From assembly GCA_008694505.1 (NCBI GenBank), contig VZDJ01007755.1, forward strand, positions 16,962,897 through 17,026,896: a stretch of DNA of 64,000 bases, given 5' to 3'. Source of the DNA: Cyanoderma ruficeps (lineage: Eukaryota > Chordata > Aves > Passeriformes > Timaliidae). The position numbers and the translations under genes were made by a program. Positions 38,621-51,431 of the stretch are shown here, in pieces (within the stretch, counting starts at the first letter, position 1; every line of letters starts with the position of its first letter). The notes under the pieces are model-generated. The model saw nothing but the letters and a program-made list of their open reading frames with translations, was not told the DNA's origin and searched no databases.

Positions 38621-41600
38621 GCTCCCTGGCTTTTTACGTGTGGATTTATCATCTTTCCCTTGAATTACACATCTGTATTCCGGGGCAGTACTGTAAAATT
38701 TAAGCGGTTCTCCTCTACTGCACAGATAAGTAACTTTCCTTTCTGTTTAGAAACTGCATCTCTGTTTTTTTCCTTCCCTGTCTGGGCGAGAGCCCTGGAG
38801 ACAGTGAATGTCTGTGGGCGATGTCCACAGGTGAAATCTCTGCCCTGCTGGAGAATGTGACAGTCATCCACGTAGTTTCTAATCAGTTGAAGTCCCTTGT
38901 CACTCAAGTCAAACTACGCCACAATGCACCAGCAGCAAATGATGCCTGAGGAGACATTGTGAACTGGACTGTGGAAAGAGCCTGTGCGTGTCTCAAGGAA
39001 TATCTCTTCTTCTGGGATCTCTCCAAAGGATACAACACTGCTATGTCAAGCTACAGCTCATATTTATAGGTGCTGGTACACTAAATAAGGCCAGTTCATG
39101 AGACAAATGCAGATTTAGTCTAATTTCACCAGACATCTGTCTGAAATAAAGTGTTCTTGATGGTAGATGAGGGTGTGTGAGCACAGCCCATTCAGGATAG
39201 GGTGGAACCAGGATGTTGCCTGCCTGAGAATGTGAAGCTGCCACTTGGCAAAGCACATCCCTGGAGACGTGCCCAGAAAACCGGAGCGCCCTATAAAAGA
39301 AATAAAGCAAACAAACAAAAAAATGCAAGCACAAGAGAGGTCTAATAGTGGCTTCCTGACTTAGGCCAGAGGCAGGGGTGGTTTTTTTTGACATTCTCCT
39401 GTAAACAACACCCAAGGACAAAGAAAGTACTGCCCATCTACCCATGTACCCTTTGTCTGCCACCCCTAGGTCAGTCCCCTCAATCCTTGAATCTTTTTTT
39501 TTTTTTTTTTTCGGGTAAGAGGACATTTAGGCTCAAAGTTTCAGTTTGAGATCTGCCCTCAAGTTCCCATTGTATCCACTTTCTTTGGATGAGCTGGTCA
39601 CCTCAGGAACCAGCAGTACACTACTGCATCAAGTCATCTGTTCCTTTCTCGTAGACACTCTTCAAAACTCCCTGCGCTGCTCCAGTTCTCTTTGGTGTCC
39701 TTTGGTGTCTATCCTGTGATATCCACATAGAAATGGCATTGTAAACTTTATTGTGGTGTATGCTGACAACCTGGAACCAGCCTGAATTTTGGCAGACAGG
39801 GCTAGGGAAATACAAACAGTGCACGTGACTTGTAGTGTGCTTCTTTACGGATAGAAACCCATGTCTCTGTCCCTGAGATCATCCTGAGTTTCTCCACTTC
39901 CTTCAGCTTATGAGGAGGGAGGCAAAGGGTGAATGCAATAGCAGAGGTCAGAAGAACGTGCAAGATATCTGTGGCAAATGATGGAAATGGCTGCAATACA
40001 GAGATTATTAGATTCTGACTTGAAGCTGAAATTAAAGGACACTGACTGGCAACACCAGCCTGCAGATTACAAAATAACAAGAAGGTGAGGACTGGCTGGT
40101 GACATTCGCTCTGACAGCATCAATACAAGCCCAAGTGCCACCTGCACAGAGTTAAGACTGTTTCAAACAGAATTCAGCTAAAAGCATGAGGGTTTTTTTC
40201 CAAAATGTTTTACAGTATGTAACTGCCAACTTCTGATCTGATACTGGAAGTACTAAACCCAAATTTACTGTGTCCCCACGCTACAGCTCCTTAAAATATC
40301 TTCAGTTTTTTTCTTTGCATATTTCTCATCTGACTGGTGGTCTGGCACTATTTAGGTTATAAAATTCAAAACAGCCATTGCCTGAGGTGTCTGGATTTTC
40401 AGGGAAGTGTTTAATGTAGGATCCATCTGCTGTATTTGAACACAAGAGTCTGCATTGAGCCACTTGATTGCACCAAATATGGGTTGTTTGCAAGTGTAAT
40501 TTTGGCCCAATATTTAAGCTGATTTTTTGGAAACAAAATGCAAAAATGAAAATACAGAAAACTTGAAAAGCAAAAGGAATAAAAAACAACGAAGGCATTT
40601 TTTTATTCTTTTAGCAGGAGAACTTTTTCAGTAACAGACAGAAAACAAACAACCTTTATATAACACTTTTCAATCTCTGCTTATTAAGAAATTTTATGAA
40701 ATTTTTTATAAGCAGAAATTTATCTTTCATGAAAGAAATTTATATTCGATTAAGCTCTTTAAATTTTCTTTATATATGGCAGACTTTTCTTATATAAAAG
40801 AGACTTTTGGTCAAAGAGTTCTATATGTTCTGATCAACTCATGGAAATCTTTGTTACATTGGAGAAGGCTTTCTTTTGTTTTGTCAATGCCAACATCAGG
40901 AGCTACTGTGAGTTGTAGCTACAGAGTTTTCCTTCCTGGTATGCACTTTTAGATCACCAAGGTTTTTTTACTTCAAATCCTTACATCTGGTTTTTGAGGT
41001 TGTGGGGTTTCTTTCCTAGAAACAATGCATGCTCAGTGCTATTAAAATACCATTAAAGATTTTTGATGTGATTCATTAAGGCAACACAATTCCCGACAAG
41101 TGAGGAGCCGTGGATGTTTCAGAGGGTGCCACTGAACTTCTTGGATGGCTTGTGACTAAAGGGTCATTGGTGTCCTGTCTATCCACTGATCACACTCTGC
41201 AGTTACAGCGTGAAGCAGCTCATTTCTCCAGGAGTCTACAGCATCATTGCAGTGTGACTATTCCTTAGTCAATGGGACAAAGGAAAGCTCTAACTAGAAA
41301 GTGTTTGTAACATTTCACAATGTCTAATGCATAATAGTTGATCTCTTAAATGTCAAGCTGTCTCAGTTAGAAGAGATTTAAGCCTCAGGACTTGGTCTGA
41401 GATCCTAGTTACTGATACTAGCAAATGCTTTGAGGGTAGGGAAAGGAGTGCCTTATTTTTATAATTGCTGTTCTTTGGCTGAAATACTTAAACAAATTGC
41501 ATTTTCTTCTGCTGAGAGCATTTATCCCAATGCAGATGTAGATACAAACAGAAGATAGCTGGTGTTTTCAAAGCCTGAACTTCTATCCTAGCTTCCCCAG

Positions 41601-43266
41601 TTTGGTTCTCAAACTACAGAGGCCAAGCCTTTCCAGTGCCAAACTATCATTACCCTGTTGGAAGCCACTTGGGAAGCCAATAGGTTTTTTAACCCCCATT
41701 CCCATACTTGAAAATGCTGGAGGAAAAGAATCATCTACCCTATGACTTGCCAGGAGGATGGGAAATAACTTCTACATAAATGTGACTGGAGCCCCAGTTG
41801 AAATCAGCAAATTTGAGCTATAACTGGCAGGTTAAGTAAAGACCAAGTTTAACTCCTAGGGATTTTAACTGTGAGATGGCCAGAGCTCAAAGGCGTGAAT
41901 TTGGGCAGGGGGGAATCCATCCTTTTGCTAAACACACCTTAATGGTAAGGACAGCCTGACTACCTGTGCTTGGGTTTTTCAGTGTTTTGGGGTTATTTGT
42001 ATATTTGTATAAAATGTAACATCTAAAAATCACCTAAAACACAAGCTCATGAAAGTCTAGCTGTCTGATACAAAACAATTATGAAACAAGAATCTATACT
42101 ATTCATGTTTAATTTCCATGCTGATTTCTTCCCCTCTAAACTGAAGACTTTCAGCAATATTATTAGGGAAAGGGTTTGGATCTCTCACCTTAAGGCAATC
42201 TCATGAAAAGCTTGTACACTGCCATGGCTGATGGCCTCCTGCTGCTGAAAGGTGTTTGTGGCTCCTGGCAGTCTCCTGATGACAGCAGCTGTCAGTGACA
42301 GACGTCATTTAGCAAAATCTAGTCCAGCTCTAGGGAAAGGTACTGAGAAAATGCACAGCTGAACTCCCCTTGTTGTTTCACTTCCCTCATTAATGTTCTC
42401 ATACTGTTCTGAAATCACTATTGCTGCATACATTTTTCAGTTTGTGTTTTCTTGCAAGGAAAAGCTTACCTTTCCATTTATAAGCTGACTCTTTTCAACA
42501 ATAATAACATGACAAAAACTTGTACCTGAATAGAACAAAGAGTTAATTTTTTTTTTTCTGGCTGGCCCCAAGTGACCCCTTGTTCCCACTGCTTTTGAAA
42601 TTACTGGAGTTTGCTTAGCCTGAAAAATTACAGCTATAGGAAAAGTTATGCTTCACTGATATGTTTTTAAAAGGAACAGCAAAATTTTAAAAATAGAATC
42701 CCCATTTTTTTTTTTCTAACTCTGGCATCTCCAACCCAAGTATGTTGATGTAATTTCCAAAGCACTAAGAAATGTCTTAGGACACATTTAAGTCAGGTCA
42801 GCCAAATCCAGGATTAGTGAAAAAATGAGTTGTTCATCTGGTCTGGAATGAGATATTTCTTCCCATCATTCTTAGTTATAAAGATATCTTTTGTGTGGTT
42901 GAAGCTAAATTTAAGCCCAGCCTGAGTGTATTTGTGTACTATCTATGCTTGTTTTATGCATCAGCAGCACACCGCATTAGTCTGCACAGACAATTAGGGT
43001 TTTATGATCTTTGAAGTCAGCTTATTCAAAGATTTATATATTTGTAGCAAAAAAACCCTCAAAAACAACAAAAACCTAGGAAGTAATAGGAATAGGTGTT
43101 TCTTAGAGCTACAGTGTGGTTCTCCTTTGACTTGTGTTGGTTTGCTCCATTATCTTCAGAGGAATTAGTCCTCTCCCTGATTTGAGCACCAGAAGAAGAG
43201 AAAGAAATCCATCCCTGAATGTATGACTAGGGAGATCTACTTTTATAGAGCTTGCTTTAGTTTCAG
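38621..43266. other. Non-coding DNA, mostly unique-looking
   Basis: No gene recognised. An 18-T run at 39494-39511 (poly-A on the minus strand) lacks a polyadenylation signal in the expected position, so I do not call a retrocopy. The 161-codon minus frame over 39041-39526 starts just past this run and shows no family. The region would be intron if the donor at 38400 is used. Confidence 0.55.
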
Positions 43267-43576
43267 ACCATAGCCCTGCGGAGGAGGGAGCACCGAAGGA
43301 GAGAGCAGCCCCTGCCACGGGCATTAAACCGTGCGGCGTTTCTTCTGACCAACGACTCACAAGCAGCTCCTCAAAGACTGGGACTGAGGCCGGCTCTGGG
43401 GACCGATGCCGAAGGGTGGACCTGACCCTGTGGTGCGGCTCCCAAGGGGGCCAGATCGCCGGGGGGGTTCCTGCCTGCTCGCTGGTGATGCTCCACTGGG
43501 CAGGCGGGAGGAGGTCACGCCTGGGTGCGGGAGTGAAAGTCACGTTCAGAGAAGTGTGGAGTGAGCAAAGGACACG
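43267..43576 (+). other. Candidate exon in a GC-rich patch
   Basis: A 310-bp segment with raised G+C is framed by TTTAGTTTCAG| and ACACG|GTAAGG. One plus frame is open from before the acceptor up to a TAA overlapping the donor; the minus strand also has a 160-codon frame (43109-43591). Neither product resembles a known protein, and openness on both strands is typical of GC-rich DNA. It could be an alternative non-coding exon, a weak enhancer or CpG patch, or chance. No ATG occurs in the plus frame until near its end. Confidence 0.25.
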
Positions 43577-43838
43577 GTAAGGTGAGAACATACTGATTTA
43601 ATGTATGCACTACTATTTTGCAAGGAACTGTTTTACAGGCTGTTTCTTTCTTTGTCAAAGCATTCAGCTACTGTAATGGGATTTAAATGTATAATGAGTT
43701 GAACTTTAACCGATCTATAGCAGCAGTTAAGTAGCGAAGGAAAGTCCATGTCTAGCTATTTCCTGCTGCTACAATGTTTTAATAACAATGATACACAAAG
43801 ACTTGTTTTGTTTAGCATGCGCCATATTATTGCATTTT

Positions 43839-43907
43839 AGACAAAGTCTTGATTCTCTTAGTCCAAGACAAAGTCTCAATTGTCTCCATTTGAGACAAAA
43901 TCTCAGG
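43839..43907 (+). repeat. 27-bp minisatellite, about 2.6 copies
   Basis: AGACAAAGTCTTGATTCTC starts at 43839, a diverged copy at 43866 and a partial third at 43893. The unit starts are exactly 27 bp apart, each beginning AGACAAA. Copies differ at several sites, so this is an old, short local repeat with no visible coding role. Confidence 0.85.
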
Positions 43908-45171
43908 ACAAAAAATATGTATTTGAAATGTCCCAAACTACAGAGGAGTAAAGAATCAGATTAGCATCAACTTCTACTTCTTTCTACAACGAAAACAAAG
44001 ATAAGGCAAATATGTATCTTCTAACTGGAGGGACACATTTCAGAAAGATTTTATACCTCATCATTCCCTAATTATGTAATCAGAAAAATGAAAATATTTT
44101 TCTCATTCTCTGCACACACACCCTACCGCAGGCAGACCTGTTCTTACTGTGATGAGATTTGTTTTCCTGAAGCAGTTTCCCTTTGAGAGCTCGCAGGCAT
44201 GGAGAGCAGTTTTGTTTACCACCCCCAAGTGCAAACCTTGTTAACTAATATTTACTTCTGTGTTTTCAGTGTTCAGCAATGAGGCAGGCTGATGGATAGT
44301 GAAGATGGTGGTGGTGGTAAGGAAAATTCAGGAGCTGGTTTTACATCTTTCAGTTGTGCAGGCTCATAGGCAAAATGGCTATGAGCCATTTAGGTATACC
44401 AAAAGAAGAAACCCCAGCCCTTGGCAATGGTGACCCTTCTACCGTGGTTTTGGTTTGTTTGGTTTTTTCAGGATGGTGGGAAACAAAGCACAGCCAGCCT
44501 CCTGGCTCATTGCAAGTTATAAATGCTGTACAAAATTCTAGTTTCAACACCAGAAAAATGTTTTCTCCTGTTGTTCAGAGTGACTCCAGATGCTGATGTA
44601 CTTAGTTACACAGCACGAGTAACCCAACTGGAATGAAAAAGCAAGGTAATTGACTTTATATTCATCTGTCAATATTCTCAAGGGAGAGATTGTTCAGCCT
44701 GCCAAGTTTGCTCTGCTTATGCATGCAGACCATGAACTTAAACCGACTGGAGATTCCCACAGTAGATTCTCCCTGGTGGATAGGGGATCTCTTCTGCTGT
44801 AATGTGGTGGAGGTGGCGTGATTCCTTCCACCATAACCATTCCCCCATGTCTCACAGTATCGGGAGATGGGCTGAATGTTAGGTAGGAAAAGAAAGAACA
44901 AAATCATGGTAGAACTGAGTTTTTCTTTATCAGTGTTTGCCTGACCCAAGTCCCATTATCAGAGGAAAAACCATCAGCTTCTTCCTAGGTTTTTCTGTGC
45001 TTCTCACTATTATAATATCTGGGAGTTTCACATATATATCTTCATCTTTCTATTTTAGTGAAGTGAAGGATTGTCATCCATATATGTGAAGCAGAACATG
45101 GAGATCAAAGCAAAAAGTTCCTTTTAACTTTGAGTGAGCAGTCTGGGACAATTGTGAGCAAACATTTAGAA
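43908..45171. other. Non-coding DNA, nothing recognised
   Basis: No gene or repeat family is visible. A short GGT trinucleotide run is at 44307-44319. Frames are below 100 codons. Confidence 0.6.
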
Positions 45172-45794
45172 ACACATAATCATAGAATATGCTGACTTGG
45201 AAGGGACCCACAAGGATCATCGAGTCCAACTCCTGGTTCTGCACAGGGCAAGCCCAAGAAATCACACCATCAGTGTTGTCCAAACATTTCTTAGACTCTA
45301 GGAGTCTTGGTGCTGTGACCACTTCCCTGAGCCAGTTCCAGTGCTCAACCACCCTCCAGGTGAAAAACCTTTTCCCAATATCCAACCTAAACCTCCCCTG
45401 ACACAGCTTCATGCGACTCCCTTGGGTCCTGTCACTGATCACCAGAGAGAACAGATCAATACTGGCACTTTCACTTCCCCTCATGAGGATGTTGAAGACT
45501 GTGATGAGGTCTTCCCTCAGTCTCTTCCAGGCTGAACAAACCAAATGACCTCAGACGTTCCTTGTATTGCAGCCAAACCTGCCCCCAGCACTGGAGGTGA
45601 GGCTGCCGCAGAGCAGAGCAGAGCAGGACAAGCCCCTCCCTTGCCTGGCTGGCGATGCCTGATGACCTCAGGACACAGCTGCCCCTCCTGGCTGCCAGGG
45701 CACTGCTGGCTCAGCTTCAACTTGCCATGAACCAGGACCCCCAAGTCCCTTTCCATGTCACGGCTTTCCAGCCTCTTATTCCCCCAGTTTTCTC
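45172..45794 (-). mobile_element. CR1 LINE (CR1-Y-like), 3' portion
   Basis: About 620 bp of CR1 in minus orientation, of a different subfamily from the copy at 21.3 kb. Reading the plus strand it begins ATAATCATAGAATATGCTGA, then TTGGAAGGGACCCACAAGGA, TCATCGAGTCCAACTCCTGG, AACCACCCTCCAGGTGAAAA and CTAAACCTCCCCTGACACAG. It then enters ORF2 sequence (CTCCCTTGCCTGGCTGGCGA, CCAGGACCCCCAAGTCCCTT). The GCAGAGCAGAGCAGAG run near 45608-45624 is the CR1 internal GCAGA motif, slightly expanded. It is 5' truncated and not autonomous. Confidence 0.96.
45596..45756 (-). pseudogene. CR1 ORF2 (reverse transcriptase) C-terminal remnant
   Basis: Minus-strand translation from 45756 begins MERDLGVLVHGKLKLSQQC, which matches the conserved C-terminal tail of CR1 ORF2 (RDLGVLVD..LNMSQQCALAA). 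After SQQC the frame shifts and the remainder is CR1 nucleotide sequence read in the wrong frame. The endonuclease and the catalytic core of the reverse transcriptase are absent because the copy is 5' truncated. It is a dead fragment, not a host gene. Confidence 0.9.
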
Positions 45795-48365
45795 ATAACT
45801 TGCCTTTTTTTACTTTACACGGCTTTGTATTTGACTAACTGTCATCTCTTATTTAAGATAGTTCTATAGGGGATCTCCATGTAGCTAGACCATACAAACA
45901 ATAGCAGTCTCTATCCCAAACACAGGAGCAAGCCAATGCCTGTGGCGGAGCAGACATACAAGACACGTGAGAGAGAATAACCAACTATGGCAAACATTCA
46001 ATGCATGTTGGAAATATATGAAAGAAAAAAACAGAAGAGATGGGAGAATCTGTGAAACAAAGGAATAAAAGATTATTTGATCCTGTGGTCCAGGAAGAAA
46101 CCAGAGAATGGGTCTCTGAGGAAAATTGAAATCAAGAGCCTCTTTAGCTGAGCTCTGTGTGGCAGGAGCTGGTAAGGACAAACAAAGGCACTGCCTTCTG
46201 ATGTTTGGCTTCTGCGCCATCTGAGGAAACAGCATTGTAACCAACTCCAGGGGAAAGTGGTTCCACCACAAATTTCTTCACGTTGTAGAAACAGCCCTCA
46301 GCACATTAGCTCCAATGCCATGTTAAGGCACAAGTGCACAGACAAAAGCATCTGTCTCCCAGTTGGAAAGACAGGCCCCAACAGCAGCTGGCAGGGCATA
46401 GCAGGTTTGCTGATATGCAGGTTGGATCCACTGAGTGCACACTATGTAGCTGGCGTAGACAGGTGCAGCAAATCTTATAAGTCAGATTAAAAAGTGGGAG
46501 GACTCAAAAACCACAAGTATGGGAAGCCAGGATGGTTTGTGCAGGCAGCTCAGAGTTACCTTCACACGTGTGTCATGCCCAGGGCTGTTTAGCTGGGCTC
46601 CCTCTCCTGAGCTTTCCTGTTCTTGTTGCCATCAATTGTCCCACTGACAAATCTGGCCCGGGCAGTGGCAAGCTGTATTTTCCCTCGTGGTCCACTGTGA
46701 GAACCTGGGCTTTCAGCATGGGTGGTGGTATCTGTGATGAGTAAGTAACCTTACAGATATGCAGAAACCAGTCCTGATGAACCAGCACTCAATCCATGTC
46801 ACCAAGAGTAAGCAGAACTTGTTGGCCAAAGCCTCCTGGTCTCTCTTGCAAAGACAGGCAAGACTGAAAAGAACTGTGGGCAGTGGGAAGGGGCCAGACA
46901 CACAAAAAACCACAAATCTGAGTGCCAACAGTTGAGACCCTGAGACCTTCTGAGCTAAGGCAGCTACAGGTCTAGTTGCTGAGACTCTTTCTTCTGTGCT
47001 TTCCCATGAATGAGGGACACTTGTCCTGGCACCAGCACATCTGGGACCAAAAACCACAATTAGAGACATCCCTCTTCATATCCATAGGGATCTTCTTTAT
47101 CTCAAAGCAGTGACAGGGTGGTGGGAAGAAGAGGATCATCTCCAGCTGTGCATAAGCATGCTGTGCAGTGGCACCTGGAAGTAAATGCCAGAGTGCCCAA
47201 TCAGTGTGGGGTATGTGTATGGAGAATGTCAGACCATGCAGTGGCATTTCCCTGGGTGTAGGGGGCTTTGGGCAGGGTAACAGGACCATGTAGCAAAGAG
47301 CAGATTTCCAAGGGTCCTGGGTACACTCTGGGGCTCAGTGTGCCCTTCCTGGTCTGACAGCTGTTGCAGCTGAGGGATCTACTATTACTCCCATGCCTCA
47401 GGCAGCCGTCATCGCCTCCAGTGAGAAACAGGGCAATGGGAGAGGCAAATGAGTGAGAATGGGGTAAACAGTATTTTGCTCAAACTGAAGTGGGGAATGT
47501 CCTTGCTCAGCAGTTGTTCTCGGCTACCCCAGTGTCCCGGGGCGAGGTCCCTTCAGAAAAACAGAAACTGATCTAAGCCAACATCTTTCTGTAAGAGAGA
47601 GCAAAGAGGAGACCAGGATGGGAAAGCAAACACATTTTCAGACTGTGTTCCTCAGATTTTGTTGCTCATCCTCAGTTCTGCCCAAGGCAGTAATCACCAA
47701 TGGCATTTTCATCACTTTGTATAGTGCAGGAGAAACCTGGGTTTCAAGCCTTTGGCAATTCCTCAGAGGGTGGATACACACTCTTCCAAAACAAGGGTTC
47801 TTCCTTCCTGGGAAAATAAAGCCAGCAGTCCAAGTTGGAGTTAGGGACCAAGTATATTTACATGAAATACACAACGCCTTATAATAATAAAATAAATAAT
47901 GAATTAAATTTATGATTGGGTAAGTTATAGTAATAAAATATGAACTATTTATGCAAACCAAATTTCTTAACCTCCCAGAGGCAAGTATTCAGTGCATGAA
48001 GAAACTCTTTTGAGGTGCCCAGCAGCACTGACACCAAGCAGCAACTCCATGCTTTTCCCAGGAAGGCGTAAGAGCACAAACAGGCCAGCAAACCTGGAAG
48101 CACATAAAGTAATTTTCCTAGCTGTTAGTGTAGGTTACTGTGCCCTGGGTATTATTGCCAGCTCCTGGCAGATTGGCTGGTCACCATGCCCTAATATGCA
48201 GGTTCCTGCTTCCAGTTTCTGTTGTGCTTTTCTGCCACAGTCACTTCGTTCCCCTCCCACAAGAATTACTGTGGAGTAAGGAAAAAGGCAACAGGCCAGA
48301 GGGACAAAATGAAAGGCAGCGAAAAGCCTTGTGGTCTAACTGCTTTCTTTTTTTCTCTCTCCCAG
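45795..48365. other. Non-coding DNA with moderate G+C, nothing recognised
   Basis: No family-level match. A segment ending GATGA|GTAAGTAACC at 46743 has a good plus-strand donor, but the only acceptors upstream are weak. A TAATAATAAAATAAATAA simple patch lies at 47882-47900. Frames of 60-128 codons lack recognisable domains. Confidence 0.55.
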
Positions 48366-48541
48366 CAAAAGAGTTCCTGAGCATGAGCAAGCCTAAATGT
48401 AACTTGGCATCAGTGCCACAGATAAATGTCAGTATTTTCCCTGGCAGTTAAAAACAAAACTGTCCAAGATGATTTTTCTCTTAGAGGATGGCCTCCCTGC
48501 TGTGTAGGTTTCTCACAGGTTATGCATTCCCCAGAGGGCAG
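48366..48541 (+). other. Candidate non-coding internal exon
   Basis: A 176-bp segment has an excellent acceptor (TTTCTTTTTTTCTCTCTCCC then AG) and a near-ideal donor (GGGCAG|GTGAGTGG, GT at 48542-48543). All three plus frames contain stops, so it cannot be an internal coding exon. It would fit a long non-coding RNA or a 5' UTR exon, possibly of the transcript starting at the 38-kb island. Paired sites of this quality also occur by chance in tens of kilobases. Confidence 0.3.
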
Positions 48542-51431
48542 GTGAGTGGGGTTTTCCTCCCTACACCTGCAGCAGGAGAGCCCCAAGAGCTGCCCTGGTG
48601 CTGGGGGTAAAGCTGCTCCCTGGTATGAGCTCCCCAAGAGGTGGTGAACGCAGGAATGTACGTGCACATGGGGAAGAGCAGGCACAGCAACATTGCCTGC
48701 CTGATTGAACTTTGTTATCACTATGGGGTATGCTTACAAAAAAGAGCAGGCTAATGTGATTCGGGGTAGTCAGAGAAGACAGTTTACAGACCTGCCTCTT
48801 TTGAATGCTGCAGAAAGAAAGAAAAGCCTTATGGCAAATTAGAGCAGCCTGTGAAGTGTAGCGGGGTAAATAACTCCTTGTAAGCAGCAGTTGAAACAAA
48901 AACAGGATCAACAGCTGCTCTACCCAGCTCACAACCCATCCTGCCTATTCCAGGTTGAGCTCCAGGCTGATGCCATGTTTTTTTGCTTTGGAAGGAAATG
49001 CTTAACAGTTTGATCAACTGAGATTGCTGGACAGCTTCTCTTGCAGATGGACAAGCATTTCAGGAACCAGTAGCGATTATGGAATTGCCATAATATGGCT
49101 GTTAATTCTCATCATCAATATGGATGTACAGAGCTTTGAAGTGCACACTATTTTTAGGTATCTAGATGTATTCCTGATGAAGATTCAGCTTTCAGTCACT
49201 ACAGTCCAATAATTCTTCTGGTTTGATATCATTATTTTTCTCAACATTATTTATTGATATTTGCTCATATATTTGTTTCCAACAATTCTGTCTAGGAATA
49301 CTATAGCAAAGAAACCAGTTCCATCAGCAAATAAAGTAAGTCATGTATTCCACCCTGGATCATTTTTTCTGTGTAGTTTGCACAGAGAGGAAACCGATAC
49401 AATCATGGATATATGCTGTGGACATATAAACATAATTATCACTTTTTTTTTTTCAGAAGAATATTGAGATTAAATTAGGATTATTGCAGAAAAAGGACTT
49501 GACATTTTTTTACTTCTGCCCATGGGATGTGCTGATCACCTACACGCTTCAGTAATTCAGCATATGTCTGATAGCTCTTGGTTAATTCCAATTATTTCCT
49601 CTGCAGTTTAATCTGCTTCAGCCAAAAACAGAACCCAAGCCCACGTGTACAATTTCCACAGTAAAAGCTACAACAAATTAGACATGGTAACATTTGTGTC
49701 GAAGGATTCTTCTCCATCTGGTGGTAAGGGGAAATATCAGAGAGAACAGCCATATCATTCTCCAACTGGACAAGTACTTGGCTGGTATGAGGCTAATGCT
49801 CCCTGCATGACCAGCAGATCTACAATTAGTGCAGTCAGAGTTTTCTTAATATCTGGGATGAAATTCTAGCTATCAAAGTGAGAAAATTTTCTGTCCTAAA
49901 TGGAAAAGTATTTCTTCTTATTATATACACTGCTCAGGACTGGGGTGATGAATAGCAGGCTTGCTTAACAGAAGGATTTGGGGAGTCATCTGTGTTTAGA
50001 AATATTTTATTCACCGTAAGTCTTTTTAATGGGCTGTTGACTGACCTCTTTGCCTCAAAACACAGTAAACAAAGTAGCCTGTGCATTTGTTGGCTCATAT
50101 GTCTGGACATGAGAGGTGACAAATGACATCTACCAACTTGCAATACGTCAGGTTTGCAACCTGCAGACTTCTATGCAAAGACTGTGAAATAGAGGTTTGA
50201 GTTGTTTTATACAAGGACTCCACTGTGGGACTGTCTCTAAGATACAACCTGACATTCTCAAAAGTGGAAGGAGCTACACAAAGTTACGTGCTCGTCTACT
50301 GTCTGAGTTCATTTGAAGCCACAAAGTCAACCCTGGAGTTTTGTACTGATTCCACATACTGAAGCTATGAAGTTGCACTTCCTCTTTCTCTAGTAACCCT
50401 ACCAATAACTACTATTTGCAAGCAGAAGACATTTTCATTTAAAATCAGGATTTCTCTCAATGCTACTCGCTACTGCACATGCAACAAAGACAAGGAGTCT
50501 TTGCAGCTGTCATAACTTTCATTCCACAACAAAACTGAGATGCTTGTTAAGCATCAAACTCCAGTCCTTGAGACAATTAACATCTTGGCAAGCTTCCTGC
50601 TGTGATATCTGGTGGACAGTCATCAGTACATCAAATTATGCATGCTTGCAATTTGATCTTGACCAACGCAATTTCCTTCCCCTCTTTAGGAATTCTTTCA
50701 CTGCCTTTATGCCCAAGGGATAGATGGAAAAGATAACTGTACACAAACTACTTCAGCCCTGAAGCTAATACTGAAAAGACAGTTTTATTTCTGTTTATAC
50801 TGCTACTTTTCTCTACAAAAATTATCTTAACAATCTGTGAAATTTAGCATTATAAAAAAACAAACACAGGAAAATGTATTTTCATTTATCCAAACTGGTC
50901 CTTTTGCAGTCTGTTATAGCCTATATAAGAGACAATGGCTTATCTATGGTGGAAAGGCAAAAAGGACACAGAGAGGTGTGATTTGGTAGAATTCTCATCC
51001 TATAACTTAATGTTTTTTAAGCATTCAAGAAAGCAGATTTGAATTAATTGACTATGGAAATTATCTTACATGTACTAGCAATATGAAGAGGCAGGAAAAC
51101 GCACAGGCCGGTTTGCCTCTGCCACAAGTTACAGAGCACTATAGAGTTCATATTATACAGACCAGAGTAATCTTATTAAAAAAAAAAGGAAACTTCTCAT
51201 GAAGCAAATAGAACTTTATTGTCAATTAAAACATTCTGGTTTAGATTATTATTCATACTTATATGGTATCTGCAGAAATATTTTTTAGGTATTTGTGAAA
51301 TTTGACATCTTTTGGAAAGTTTAACATCTTTTTTACTTTCAGCAGACCTTTGAAATTCAAAGTCATTCATCTCAGAGACAACATTTTTCCTGTGTTCTGT
51401 GAATTTCTGTGCGAGAGTCATTGAGATGGAA
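48542..51431. other. Non-coding DNA, nothing recognised
   Basis: Mixed composition with no gene or confident repeat visible. Frames are at most 123 codons and overlap on both strands. An A-run is present at 51177-51188. Confidence 0.6.

Noticed and set aside
39041..39526. 161-codon minus-strand frame
   Set aside because: Starts just beyond the poly-T run with a lysine-rich stretch; no domain, and splice-like borders are lacking.
39494..39540. 18-T run as the poly-A tail of a minus-strand retrocopy
   Set aside because: No AATAAA at the usual distance, no recognisable gene-derived body and no flanking target-site duplication seen.
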